A DNA stretch of 64,000 bases, taken from Amycolatopsis tolypomycina. GTDB lineage: Bacteria > Actinomycetota > Actinomycetes > Mycobacteriales > Pseudonocardiaceae. The notes below the pieces were generated by a model. That model was not told where the DNA came from, ran no database searches, and saw only the letters and a program-made list of their open reading frames with translations. This document shows positions 16,317-26,410 of the stretch, one piece after another; position 1 is the stretch's first letter, and each line of letters starts with the position of its first letter. A program made the position numbers and the translations under genes. The stretch is from the NCBI RefSeq assembly GCF_900105945.1, contig NZ_FNSO01000004.1:2666001-2730000 (forward strand), read 5' to 3'.

Positions 16317-16427
16317 GGTGTGCCTCACTTTCGTCGGATTCCAGAGTCCGCCTGGTGAGGCCGGGGGAGGAGGGCCGGACCGCCCCGGTTCCGGTGGGGC
16401 GAAGGCCCATCCGCGTGAGGACTTCCG

Positions 16428-17296
16428 TCAGGAGACGGTGCGTACCAGGTACACGGGGCACGCGGCGTTGTGCAGCAGCGCCTGGCCGGTGGAGCCCAGC
16501 AGCAGGCCGGGGAAGCCGCCGCGGCCGCGGTCGCCGAGCACCACGAGCTGCGCGGTCGCGCTGCGCTCGATCAGCTCGCGGCGTGGGTGACCGCGGACGA
16601 CGACCCGCTCGACGGTGATGCCACCGGCCTCGTGCTCGCCGGTGAGCTCGCCGAGCAGTTGCTCGCCGGCCTCGGTGGCGGCCTGCGGGTCCAGGTGCGG
16701 TTCGGTCTCCGGGCGCGGCTCGTCCGCCGACGCGTGCACCACGACCAGACGGGTCTTCCGCGCCCGTGCCTCGGCCACGGCCGCCGCGAGGATGCGGGCG
16801 CTGGGCTCGCTGCCGTCGATCCCGGCCACGACCGGCCGGTCCGCCACCTCGGGGTCGTCCCAGGAGTCGCCGCGGACCACCACCACGTCACAGGCGGCGT
16901 GCGCGCCGACGGCCGAGGCGACGGAGCCGGCGAGCAGGCCGGTCAGCCGGCCGCGGCCACCCGAGCCGACGACGACCAGCGCCGCCGTCCGCGACGCTTC
17001 GATCAGGGCCTGCGCGGCCCGGTCGGGATCGAGCCGCGTGGTCACGGCGGTCGTGCCCTGGGCTTCGGCGATCTCCTGCGCCGCCCGCAGGTAGCGCTGC
17101 CCGTGCGCACGCAGGGTGTCCTTCATCTCCTCCGGGGGCGGGACAACCCCGCCGGCGAGCAGCGCCGGGAAGTCGAGGGCGTGCACGATTTCCAGTGGGA
17201 CGTCACGCAGGCGAGCGGCGCGGCCGGCCCAGCGGACGGCGTCGAGCGCCTCGCCCGACCCGTCGATTCCGGTGACGATCGGTCGTTTCGTCGTGT

Positions 17297-17300
<4 letters not shown>
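16428..17300 (-). CDS. Universal stress protein, two UspA domains
   Basis: 290 residues with two tandem UspA domains. Each has the N-terminal ATP-binding Asp (VTGIDGSGEALDAV; VAGIDGSEPSARI) and the Gly loop (VVVGSGGRGRLTGLLAGSVAS; VVLGDRGRGGFPGLLLGST). Proteins of this type bind ATP and act in growth arrest under hypoxia in mycobacteria. Its ATG overlaps the FtsH stop (TCAT on the plus strand, ATGA on the minus), so it is expressed with ftsH. Confidence 0.9.
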
Positions 17301-19240
<1,940 letters not shown>

Positions 19241-19298
19241 GGGAGGCGCTCCTGGGGTCGCGGGGTGGTCTCACCTTCGCGGCTGCGCCGGCGGGGAA

Positions 19299-19318
19299 GA
19301 AGGGCCTAACGTCCCCGG
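19299..19318. promoter_or_regulatory. DevR-like box between ftsH and alcohol dehydrogenase
   Basis: GAAGGGCCTAACGTCCCCGG; its core GGGCCTAACGTCCC matches 12 of 14 positions of the mycobacterial DevR core. It is the only such palindrome in a 159-base divergent gap, so it could drive both directions. Confidence 0.55.
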
Positions 19319-19399
19319 CCGGAAGGACCAGGGCACGTCGCGCCACCGCGGCCGGCGGCGCATCCTGGCCTGGGAGTCCCCGCGACCCGAGGAGGACGG

Positions 19400-20419
19400 A
19401 TGAACCTGCCGACGACCATGGCCGCTTGGCGCGTCACCAGGCCGGGCCCGATGCCCTCCGGGCCCCTCGAGCTGTCCCGGCTTCCGGTTCCGCGGCCGGT
19501 CGCCGGCGAGCTGCTGGTGCGGGTGCTGGTGTGCGGGGTCTGCCGGACGGACCTGCACGTCGCCGAGGGCGACCTGCCGGTGCACCGGCAGGGGGTGACG
19601 CCCGGGCACGAGGTCGTCGGCGAGGTCGTGGCGCTCGGGCCGGACGTCACCGGCTTCGCGGCCGGCGACCGGGTGGGGATCGCGTGGCTGCGCGAGACCT
19701 GCGGCACCTGCCGGCACTGCCTGCGCGGCCGGGAAAACCTCTGTCCTGAATCGCGCTACACCGGCTGGGACGCCGATGGTGGCTACGCCGAGTACGCGAT
19801 CGTTCCGGCGGCGTACGCCCTGCCGTTGCCCGGCGGGTACACCGATGACGAACTGGCGCCGCTGTTGTGCGCCGGGCTGATCGGCTACCACGCCCTCGCT
19901 CGGGCCGAGGTGCCCGAGAACGGCCGCCTCGGCATCTACGGCTTCGGCGGCAGCGCGCACCTGACCGCCCAAGTGGCGATCGCCCGCGGCGCCACCGTGC
20001 ACGTCATGACGCGCAGCGCCGACGCGCGCAAGCTGGCGCTGGAGCTGGGGGCCGCGTCAGCCGGGGAAGCCGCCGACCCACCGCCGGAACCACTCGACTC
20101 GGCGATCCTGTTCGCGCCGGCCGGCGAGCTGGTGCTGCCCGCGTTGGCGGCGCTCGACCGGGGCGGGACGCTGGCCATCGCGGGCATCCACCTGTCGGAC
20201 GTGCCGCCCTTGAACTACCAGCAGCACCTGTTCCAGGAGCGGCAGGTGCGCAGTGTCACGGCGAACACGCGCGAGGACGCGCGGGAATTCCTGGACTTCG
20301 CCGGAACGCACCACCTCAGTGTCAGCACCGTGCCCTACGCGCTGCCCTACGCGGACCAGGCGCTGGCGGACCTGGCCGCGGACCGCGTGAACGGCGCGGC
20401 GGTGCTCCGGGCCGGCTGA
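19400..20419 (+). CDS. Zinc-dependent alcohol dehydrogenase
   Basis: 339 residues of the medium-chain dehydrogenase/reductase family. Catalytic zinc ligands are in [16 protein letters not shown] (Cys) and PGHEVVG (His-Glu); the structural zinc site is [17 protein letters not shown]. The Rossmann Gly motif is altered to [11 protein letters not shown]. It oxidises or reduces short alcohols/aldehydes with NAD(P). The good ribosome binding site GAGGAGG precedes the ATG. The shared DevR-like box with ftsH suggests it works in fermentation-type redox balancing under low oxygen; related adhA genes accompany such regulons. Confidence 0.88.
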   Translation: MNLPTTMAAWRVTRPGPMPSGPLELSRLPVPRPVAGELLVRVLVCGVCRTDLHVAEGDLPVHRQGVTPGHEVVGEVVALGPDVTGFAAGDRVGIAWLRETCGTCRHCLRGRENLCPESRYTGWDADGGYAEYAIVPAAYALPLPGGYTDDELAPLLCAGLIGYHALARAEVPENGRLGIYGFGGSAHLTAQVAIARGATVHVMTRSADARKLALELGAASAGEAADPPPEPLDSAILFAPAGELVLPALAALDRGGTLAIAGIHLSDVPPLNYQQHLFQERQVRSVTANTREDAREFLDFAGTHHLSVSTVPYALPYADQALADLAADRVNGAAVLRAG

Positions 20420-20439
20420 GCCGGGCAGCAGCCGGACGG

Positions 20440-20562
20440 TCACGGCCGCCCCGCCGGGGTCCGGAGGTGCCGGACGGCGCCGGGCCGGGACCAGGCACCC
20501 AGGACGAAGGCGGCCAAGCCGAGCAGCAGCGCCGCCAGGGCGTCTCGCCATTCCTGTGCCAT
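20440..20562 (-). CDS. Tiny single-span membrane protein (40 aa)
   Basis: A small gene with a very strong ribosome binding site (GGGAGGAGG) about 10 bases before the ATG at 20562. The product starts MAQEWRDALAALLLGLAAFV and continues LGAWSRPGAVRHLR before the stop at 20440. That gives a short amphipathic head, one membrane helix of about 17 residues and a basic tail, so it is predicted to sit in the membrane with the tail inside. It is divergent from the universal stress gene and shares the promoter gap that carries a DevR-like site. No family is recognised. Confidence 0.55.
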   Translation of the reverse strand: MAQEWRDALAALLLGLAAFVLGAWSRPGAVRHLRTPAGRP

Positions 20563-20633
20563 CGGGAAGTACCTCCTCCCGCTCACGATGCGCTCTTCAC
20601 CGGGCGATCAGGAGCGGTCAAAGGTCACCGAGC

Positions 20634-20653
20634 GCGGGGACGAACGACCGCAG
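20634..20653. promoter_or_regulatory. DevR-like box before the USP/CBS operon
   Basis: GCGGGGACGAACGACCGCAG; core GGGACGAACGACCG matches 10 of 14 consensus positions. It lies 61 bases before the universal stress protein start at 20714 and 72 bases before the tiny membrane protein on the other strand. Confidence 0.4.
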
Positions 20654-20713
20654 CATCCGCGCCGCCGCGCGACCTACCGTCGGGTTCACGAACTGAGACC
20701 CGGAGGGAACGTC

Positions 20714-21595
20714 ATGAGCGCAACCGGAAACGCGCCCGTCGTGGTGGCCGTGGACGGCTCGGAAACGGCGGCCGCGGCTGCGTTGTGGGCGGCTGGGGAA
20801 GCGGCCCGGCGGCATGCTTCGCTGCTCGTCTTCACGGCGTACGGCTACGAAGACACCGCGTTCGGCGGCAGGGTGTACCCGCCGTCGGACTGGCTGGCGG
20901 TCAAGGAGGCCGAAGCCGACCAGTTGCTGCGCCGGACACGGGCGACCCTCGAAGCCGCCGTCCCGGGGCTCGAGGTCGGCACCGAGGCCAGCGACCGTGG
21001 TCCGGTGCCGGCGCTGCTGGCGATGTCGGAGCGGGCCCGGCTGCTCGTCACCGGCGAGCCCGTCGGCCCGATCGCCGGGCTGTTCAGCGGGTCCCCCGAC
21101 GTCGACCTCGCCGCCAAGGCCCACTGCCCGGTGGTCGTCGTGCGCGGGCGGGAGAGCGTCGACGGCCCGGTGGTCGTGGGTGCCGACGGCAGCCCGCTGA
21201 GCGAAGCGGCGATCACCTGGGCGTTCGAAGAAGCCTCCCTCCGCAACGCGCCGCTCGTCGCGCTGTACACCTGGCACGACGGCGACACCGCCGGTCTTTT
21301 CAGCGATGGCAACGTGGCGTTCCAAGGCGAATCCCTGCAGGATTCCGGCCGCCGGCTGCTCGCGCAGCGGCTCGCCGGGTGGCAGGAGAAATACCCCGAC
21401 GTCATGGTCCAGCGCCGCGTCGAGCACGACAAGCCGCGTCACCGGCTGCTCTCGGCGAGCCGTGGCGCGCAGCTGGTCGTCGTCGGCAGCCGCGGCCGCG
21501 GTGGCTTCACCGGACTGGTCCTCGGCTCGACGAGCCAGGCCCTGCTCCACCACGCCGCCTGCCCGGTGATGGTCGTCCGCACCGAGAACGCCTGA
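20714..21595 (+). CDS. Universal stress protein, two UspA domains
   Basis: 293 residues; the start at 20714 (MSATGNAPVVVAVDGSETAA) follows GGAGGG. Domain 1 has the Asp in VAVDGSE but its Gly loop is degenerate (LLVTGEPVGPIAGLFSGSPD), so ATP binding there may be lost. Domain 2 is canonical ([31 protein letters not shown]). It is followed 12 bases later by a CBS-BON protein; this USP + CBS pair recurs at 39.3-40.7 kb and 45.2-46.8 kb. Confidence 0.9.
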   Translation: MSATGNAPVVVAVDGSETAAAAALWAAGEAARRHASLLVFTAYGYEDTAFGGRVYPPSDWLAVKEAEADQLLRRTRATLEAAVPGLEVGTEASDRGPVPALLAMSERARLLVTGEPVGPIAGLFSGSPDVDLAAKAHCPVVVVRGRESVDGPVVVGADGSPLSEAAITWAFEEASLRNAPLVALYTWHDGDTAGLFSDGNVAFQGESLQDSGRRLLAQRLAGWQEKYPDVMVQRRVEHDKPRHRLLSASRGAQLVVVGSRGRGGFTGLVLGSTSQALLHHAACPVMVVRTENA

Positions 21596-21607
21596 AGGAG
21601 AACCACC

Positions 21608-22231
21608 ATGACCCCGGTTTCCGCGGTGATGACCGCCGACCCGATCACCGTCTCGCCGCAGACGCCGTTCAAGGACATCGCCGAGTCGCTGACCGGCAAC
21701 GGGATCAGCGCGGTCGGCGTCGTCGACAAGACGGGCGCCCTCGTCGGCGTCGTCTCCGAGGCCGACCTGCTGCCGCACCTGTGGGAGGACCCGAAACCCC
21801 GCCGCCGCGACCGCCGGCTGGCCCGCAAGGCGACGGCGTGCACCGCGAAGGACCTGATGACCAGCCCGGTCGTCACGATCGATGCCGGCGACTCGCTGGC
21901 CGTCGCCGCGGCGAAGTTCGCGCGCACCGGCGTCCGCCGGTTGTTCGTGCTGCGCAACGGAAAGCCGGCGGGCGTGCTGTCCCGCCGCGACCTCGTCCGC
22001 GTGTTCACCCGCGGCGACGCGGACCTCGAACGCGAGGTGTGCGACCGGATCCGGCAGCTGAGCTGGGGTCCGGACCGGGTTCGCGTGGAGCTCCGGGCCG
22101 GGATCGTGACGGTGGTGGGCCGCGTGGAGCGGCGCAGCGACATCGACCCGGTGACGCGGTCGATCAGCGAGCTGTCCGGTGTGGTGGAGGTGCGGAACCG
22201 GCTCGACTACGTGTGGAACGACGTGGGTTGA
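21608..22231 (+). CDS. CBS-pair and BON domain protein
   Basis: 207 residues: two CBS motifs (VMTADPITVSPQTPFKDIAE and DLMTSPVVTIDAGDSLAVAA) forming an adenylate-binding Bateman module, followed by a BON domain (VRVELRAGIVTVVGRVERRS). CBS pairs sense AMP/ATP-type ligands and BON domains are thought to bind lipid or protein surfaces. A likely energy-status sensor of the dormancy set. Preceded by GAAGGAG and closed by the hairpin at 22241-22276. Confidence 0.88.
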   Translation: MTPVSAVMTADPITVSPQTPFKDIAESLTGNGISAVGVVDKTGALVGVVSEADLLPHLWEDPKPRRRDRRLARKATACTAKDLMTSPVVTIDAGDSLAVAAAKFARTGVRRLFVLRNGKPAGVLSRRDLVRVFTRGDADLEREVCDRIRQLSWGPDRVRVELRAGIVTVVGRVERRSDIDPVTRSISELSGVVEVRNRLDYVWNDVG

Positions 22232-22240
22232 GCCTTGACG

Positions 22241-22276
22241 GGAAGGCCTCCGCCCGGGTTCGGGCGGAGGCCTTCC
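22241..22276. terminator. Bidirectional terminator, perfect 16-bp stem
   Basis: GGAAGGCCTCCGCCCG (22241-22256) pairs perfectly with 22261-22276 around a GGTT loop. It lies between the convergent ends of the CBS-BON gene (22231) and the DUF2188 gene (22286). Confidence 0.8.
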
Positions 22277-22285
22277 GAGCCTCGC

Positions 22286-22525
22286 TCAGCGCTTGTCACG
22301 CGGCGGGTTCGGGTCGTGGCCCTTCGGTGACGTGTCCTTCTGCCGAATCCGGCCGTCTCGGCCGTGAACGACCGTTTCCCCGCCTGTGTTCGCCGTGATC
22401 TCCCGCGCCCGGGCGGAGGCCTGAGCCTGAGTGTCGGTGTGAGCGCTCGCCCTGCCGGCTCCGGGCTTCTTCACCTCCCAGCCGCCGTTGGGGTTCGGCA
22501 CCACATGCCGGTCCTTGTCAGTCAT
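22286..22525 (-). CDS. DUF2188 family protein
   Basis: 79 residues from the ATG at 22525. The DUF2188 core is clear: DRHVVPNPNGGWEVKKPGA, SAHTDTQAQASARAREIT and TVVHGRDGRIRQKDT, with a hydrophilic basic tail (DPNPPRDKR). These small soluble proteins are widespread in bacteria and are often stress-linked, but their activity is unknown. Confidence 0.85.
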   Translation of the reverse strand: MTDKDRHVVPNPNGGWEVKKPGAGRASAHTDTQAQASARAREITANTGGETVVHGRDGRIRQKDTSPKGHDPNPPRDKR

Positions 22526-22548
22526 GCGATCGTGCTCCTCGATTGGCT

Positions 22549-22571
22549 GTCCTGCGCCAAAGGCGTAGGAC
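22549..22571. terminator. Hairpin downstream of the nitroreductase gene
   Basis: GTCCTGCGCC and GGCGTAGGAC pair with one mismatch around an AAA loop. It lies 72 bases past the minus-strand nitroreductase stop and 24 bases before the DUF2188 start, so it may terminate the former or control the latter. Confidence 0.4.
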
Positions 22572-22642
22572 GTTACGCCGAGGAGAGCACTGCGCACTCG
22601 GTGATCACAACCGGTTTCCGGCCGGTGGCGTCGTATCCGCGG

Positions 22643-23662
22643 TCAGCGGCGGCCGCGCAGTTGTTCCGGGATCGGCAGGCCCACGCCGTACGGGTGGGGG
22701 AGCGGCCGCAGGACCTCACCGATCGGGCGGCGCGGGGTCGCCGGGAGCGGTGCCGCGTCCGTCGGCGCGTAGCCGACGCGGACCACCAGCTGTGGCTCGA
22801 GCCGTCCGCCGAGGACGCAGTCGCGGACCAGGCCGCGGGTGCTCGTCAACTCGAACGGTTCGGTGTACACGCAGGACGCCAGGTTCAGCCGGGTGGCCGT
22901 GAGCAGGACCGCGCCGGCGGCTTCCCCGGCGCGGAGGCGGTCCAGTTCGGCGTCGCCCGCGGTGGCGACCACCGTGAGGACCGCGCCGTCCGGGCCTGCC
23001 GCGTCCGGGAGCCGCCCGCCCGCGAACTCGCGGATCCGCAGCTCGCGGCGAGGTGCGAGGGCCAGGACCGCGTTCCGGGCCGGCACGCCGTCCGGGGCGT
23101 GGTCGCGGCCGCTCCACGCGGCCAGCTCGATCTCGTAGTCCTGGTCGGCTCGGTGCAGCCCGGCGGCCTCCGCGGCCGCGGTGCCGAGCACCGTCCGATG
23201 CGGTGCAGCCGTCGCCAGGTACAAGGCCGCGCCCTGGTCGGAAGCACTCTTCTGCAGCAACACCTCGTCCCGCCCCAGCAGCGGCCGCTCGGCGAACCGG
23301 CGCCGGTCCGAACGGCGGCGGGGAATGGCCGCCGCGAGTGCGATGTCGTCGTCACGCGTGTCGTGCGGCACCAGCTCGATCCTCGCCAGGAGACCGGGCT
23401 CGGGCAGCCGGTGGATCCGCGCGGCCCAGCCCATCGCCGCCGCGGCGACGGTGAAGTGGTGCAGTGCGCACCCGCAGCTGACGAGCAGGTCACGGCCGTC
23501 GGGGTCGGTGTGGCGCAGCCGGCGGCTCGTGTCGGCCCGCAGCTCGACCGTGCGGCCGCTGAAGCGCCACTGCCACGGCTGGGAGTTGTGCACCGAGGGG
23601 GCACGCACCGCGAGCGCGACCGCCGCCCGCACGGTGTAGCTGTCGGGCATCGTGGGGTCCAT
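22643..23662 (-). CDS. Acg-family nitroreductase-like protein
   Basis: 339 residues; the ATG at 23662 follows GAGGAG. The family signature APSVHNSQPWQWR lies near the N-terminus, LLVSCGCALHHF follows, and the C-terminal nitroreductase-like half contains FELTSTRGLVRD and the final domain ending. Acg (Rv2032) and Rv3131 of M. tuberculosis are DosR-controlled members that bind FMN but lack an active-site route and may store flavin. A similar role is plausible. Transcription starts in a gap that holds a 13-base inverted repeat shared with the DUF2267 gene. Confidence 0.85.
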   Translation of the reverse strand: MDPTMPDSYTVRAAVALAVRAPSVHNSQPWQWRFSGRTVELRADTSRRLRHTDPDGRDLLVSCGCALHHFTVAAAAMGWAARIHRLPEPGLLARIELVPHDTRDDDIALAAAIPRRRSDRRRFAERPLLGRDEVLLQKSASDQGAALYLATAAPHRTVLGTAAAEAAGLHRADQDYEIELAAWSGRDHAPDGVPARNAVLALAPRRELRIREFAGGRLPDAAGPDGAVLTVVATAGDAELDRLRAGEAAGAVLLTATRLNLASCVYTEPFELTSTRGLVRDCVLGGRLEPQLVVRVGYAPTDAAPLPATPRRPIGEVLRPLPHPYGVGLPIPEQLRGRR

Positions 23663-23717
23663 CGCTCCTCCTCGGATCGGATGCCTCCCATGCTTGCCGC
23701 GGCAGTCCGCGGTCCCC

Positions 23718-23766
23718 AGGGCCGAAGGGCTTCGCCGGAATGACCGCGTTGAGGCCCTTCGGCCCT
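23718..23766. promoter_or_regulatory. Long inverted repeat of two DevR-like sites
   Basis: AGGGCCGAAGGGC (23718-23730) is repeated in inverted form at 23754-23766. Each arm extends into a GGGCCGAAGGGC(C/T)T motif matching 8-9 of 14 DevR core positions. The arms are 23 bases apart in the divergent gap between the nitroreductase and DUF2267 genes. Two-site promoters are known for acg in mycobacteria. Confidence 0.4.
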
Positions 23767-23817
23767 TTCCGGCCCACGGCAGGCGGTCGAACCTGGGCAC
23801 GGACCCCGGGAGGAGCC

Positions 23818-24150
23818 ATGCACCCGAACGATCCCTTCGCCCACGCGGACGACCGCGCGCGGAAATGGCTGGCGGTCGTGGGCGACCAGCTCGGCACCGA
23901 GCCTCGACGGTCAGCCGATCGCGGACCGTCTGCAGCCACGCCCGGAGTACCCGGTAGGCCTGACGTCCCCGGCTTCACCGCCCGGTTCGCCGGTGCGGCG
24001 GGCGTCACCCTGACCGAAGTTCCCCCGGCCGCGGCGGCGGTCACCGCCGCGCTCGATCGGCTCTGCTCGCCCGGCCAGCTGGGACACGTCATGAAGCTGA
24101 TGCCGAGCCGCCTCGCCGAGCTGCTGACCGGCGACCGCCGTGCGCACTGA
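23818..24150 (+). CDS. DUF2267-like protein with an internal deletion
   Basis: 110 residues from the ATG at 23818 (strong GGGAGGAG). The N-terminus (FAHADDRARKWLAVVGDQLGT) and C-terminus (LDRLCSPGQLGHVMKLMPSR followed by LAELL) match the first and last thirds of DUF2267 proteins. The middle third, normally a helical pair around a conserved Gln-Leu-Pro motif, is replaced by a Pro/Gly-rich linker (PSAATPGVPGRPDVPG). This looks like an in-frame loss of about 40 residues. Its stop overlaps the following ATPase start. Confidence 0.6.
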   Translation: MHPNDPFAHADDRARKWLAVVGDQLGTEPRRSADRGPSAATPGVPGRPDVPGFTARFAGAAGVTLTEVPPAAAAVTAALDRLCSPGQLGHVMKLMPSRLAELLTGDRRAH

Positions 24151-26404
24151 GACCCGCCGGGAAGCCGGTCTGCTGACGCTCGTCCTTTTACTCGTCGCGG
24201 CCGGTGGAATCACCTGGTGGGCGGGCGCGCCGGTCGCCGCCGACGTCGTCTGGGCCGCGGCCGATCTGGTCACCCTCGTCCCGGCCGTCGTCTGGGTGGC
24301 GGCCGATCTGCGTGCCCGGCGCTGGGGTGCCGACCTGCTCGCGGTGCTGGCCCTGGTCGCCACGCTCGCGGTGGGCGAGTACCTCGCGGGCGCGATCGTC
24401 GCGGCGATGGTCGCCACCGGGCGCGTCCTCGAAGCGGGCGCGCAACGGCGGGCGAGCCGGAACCTGACGGCGCTGCTGGACCGGGCGCCGCGGGTGACGC
24501 ACCTGCGGACCGCGACCGGCCACGAGACCGTCCCGGTCGGCACCGTCCGGCCCGGCGACCTCATCGTCGTCCTCCCGGGTGAGGTCGTGCCGGTCGACGG
24601 CGTGCTGCCGGACGGCGGGACCTTCGACGAGTCCGCGCTGACCGGCGAGCCGCTCCCGGTGCAGCGGCCCGTCGACGACACCGTCCACAGTGGAGTGGTC
24701 AACGCCGGTGCCGCCGTCGACGTCCGGGCGAGCGCGGCCGCGGCAGACAGCGCCTACGCCGGTGTCGTGCGGCTCGCCGAGCAGGCCGCGGCCCGCACCG
24801 CGGGCGTCGCCCGGATCGCCGACCGGGTCGCCGTCTGGTTCCTGCCCGCCTCCCTGCTGATCGCCGCGCTCGCCTGGCTGCTGACGGGGGAGGCGGACCG
24901 CGCCGTCGCCGTGCTGGTGACCGCGACGCCGTGCCCGCTGCTGCTGGCCGTCCCGATCGCGGTGACCGGGGGCATGTCCCGGTCCTCGAAAGCCGGCGTG
25001 GTGGTCAAGGACGGTGCCGCGCTCGAAGCGCTCGGACGAGCCGCGGTCCTGCTGATGGACAAGACCGGCACCGTGACCAAGGGCCGTCCCGAGATCACCG
25101 ATGTCGTGTGCGCGCCGGGGCACGACGTCATCGAGGTCCTCGCTCGCGCCGCGGGGGTGGAACAGTACTCACCACACGTGCTCGCGGCTGCGGTGGTACG
25201 CGCCGCGGCCTCGGCCGGCGCCGCACCGGCGGCCGCCGAAGACGTCACCGAGGAGGTCGGCTCGGGCGTGCGCGGCCGGGTCGGCGGGCACCGGGTGCAC
25301 GTCGGACGGCGGGCCGGGGCGGAGTTGCCGGCGTGGGCGCGCGGTGCCGCCCGGCGAGGTCGGCTCGATCTCGCGTCCGTGCTGTGGGTGGAGGTCGACG
25401 GCGAGCCCGTCGCGGCGCTGCTCGCGAAGGACCCGATCCGGCCCGACGCCGCCCGGACGATGCGCCGGCTGCGCGCTGCCGGCATCGGCGAGGTCCGCCT
25501 GCTCACCGGCGACCGCGTCGACAACGCGCGCGAAGTCGCCGCGATGCTCGGCCTGGACGACGTCCACGCCGAGGTGACGCCGGCGGAGAAGCTGCGCGAG
25601 GTGGAGGCCGCTCGCAGCAGGGGCGTGACGGTGATGACCGGTGACGGCGTCAACGACGCACCCGCGCTGGCCGCGGCCGACGTGGGGGTCGCGCTCGGCT
25701 CCCGGGGTGCCACGGCAGCCGCGCAGGCCGCCGACGCGGTCATCCTCGACGACCGCCTCGACCGCCTCGCGGACGCGGCGGAGATCGCCCGCCGGTCGCA
25801 CCGGCTCGCCGTGCAGAGCGCGGTGGCCGGGACGCTGCTGTCGCTGGTGGCCATGCTCGCCGCGGCCGGCGGTGTCCTGGTGCCGGTGGCCGGGGCGCTG
25901 GTCCAGGAAGCCATCGACGTGGTGGTGATCCTGAACGCGCTGCGCGCCCTGGGCGACCGGAAGATCCACGGACCCGCCCCGGCGGCGATGGTCCGGCGGT
26001 TCGAGTCCGAGCACGAGAAGCTGCTCCCCGCCCGAGCCGCGGTCCGCCAGGCAGCCGACGCCCTGGCCGGGGGAGCGACACCGGCCGCGGACGTGGCGCT
26101 CCGCGCGGCGGCGCGGCTGCTCACCGACGAGCTGCTACCGCACGAACAAGCCGAAGAGACCGAGCTGTACCCGGCGTTGTCGACGGCGCTCGGCGGTCCG
26201 GAGGGCACGGTGACGATGAGCCGTGAACACGCGGAGATCGGCCGCCTGGCCCGACGGCTGGAACGGCACTTGGCGGAGGCACCGGACGGGATCCAGCCCG
26301 ACCAGGTCGACGATCTGCGTGCGACGCTCTACGGCCTGGACGCCGTGCTGACGCTGCACTTCGCGCAGGAGGAGGAAGCGTATTTCACGCTCCCGTCCTC
26401 CTGA
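24140..26404 (+). CDS. P1B-type metal ATPase fused to a C-terminal hemerythrin domain
   Basis: 754 residues from the GTG at 24140. The first 600 form a P1B pump: actuator FDESALTGEPLPV, ion-binding ATPCPLLLAVPIA in the membrane, phosphorylation DKTGTVTKG, a variant SPH in place of the usual SEHP loop, and [18 protein letters not shown]. No N-terminal metal-binding domain is present. Residues about 620-754 form an HHE hemerythrin domain with expected iron ligands (SEHEKL, PHEQAEETE, REHAEIG, LHFAQEEEAY). A di-iron oxygen or NO sensor on a metal pump suggests oxygen-controlled transport. Metal specificity unknown. Confidence 0.88.
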   Translation: MRTETRREAGLLTLVLLLVAAGGITWWAGAPVAADVVWAAADLVTLVPAVVWVAADLRARRWGADLLAVLALVATLAVGEYLAGAIVAAMVATGRVLEAGAQRRASRNLTALLDRAPRVTHLRTATGHETVPVGTVRPGDLIVVLPGEVVPVDGVLPDGGTFDESALTGEPLPVQRPVDDTVHSGVVNAGAAVDVRASAAAADSAYAGVVRLAEQAAARTAGVARIADRVAVWFLPASLLIAALAWLLTGEADRAVAVLVTATPCPLLLAVPIAVTGGMSRSSKAGVVVKDGAALEALGRAAVLLMDKTGTVTKGRPEITDVVCAPGHDVIEVLARAAGVEQYSPHVLAAAVVRAAASAGAAPAAAEDVTEEVGSGVRGRVGGHRVHVGRRAGAELPAWARGAARRGRLDLASVLWVEVDGEPVAALLAKDPIRPDAARTMRRLRAAGIGEVRLLTGDRVDNAREVAAMLGLDDVHAEVTPAEKLREVEAARSRGVTVMTGDGVNDAPALAAADVGVALGSRGATAAAQAADAVILDDRLDRLADAAEIARRSHRLAVQSAVAGTLLSLVAMLAAAGGVLVPVAGALVQEAIDVVVILNALRALGDRKIHGPAPAAMVRRFESEHEKLLPARAAVRQAADALAGGATPAADVALRAAARLLTDELLPHEQAEETELYPALSTALGGPEGTVTMSREHAEIGRLARRLERHLAEAPDGIQPDQVDDLRATLYGLDAVLTLHFAQEEEAYFTLPSS

Positions 26405-26410
26405 GCGGGG

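Noticed and set aside
16329..16427. GGGGCGAAGGCCCA and GGGCCGGACCGCCCC as DevR-like boxes
   Set aside because: Spacing between the GGG and CCC blocks does not fit and the match is at most 8 of 14, no better than expected in such GC-rich DNA.
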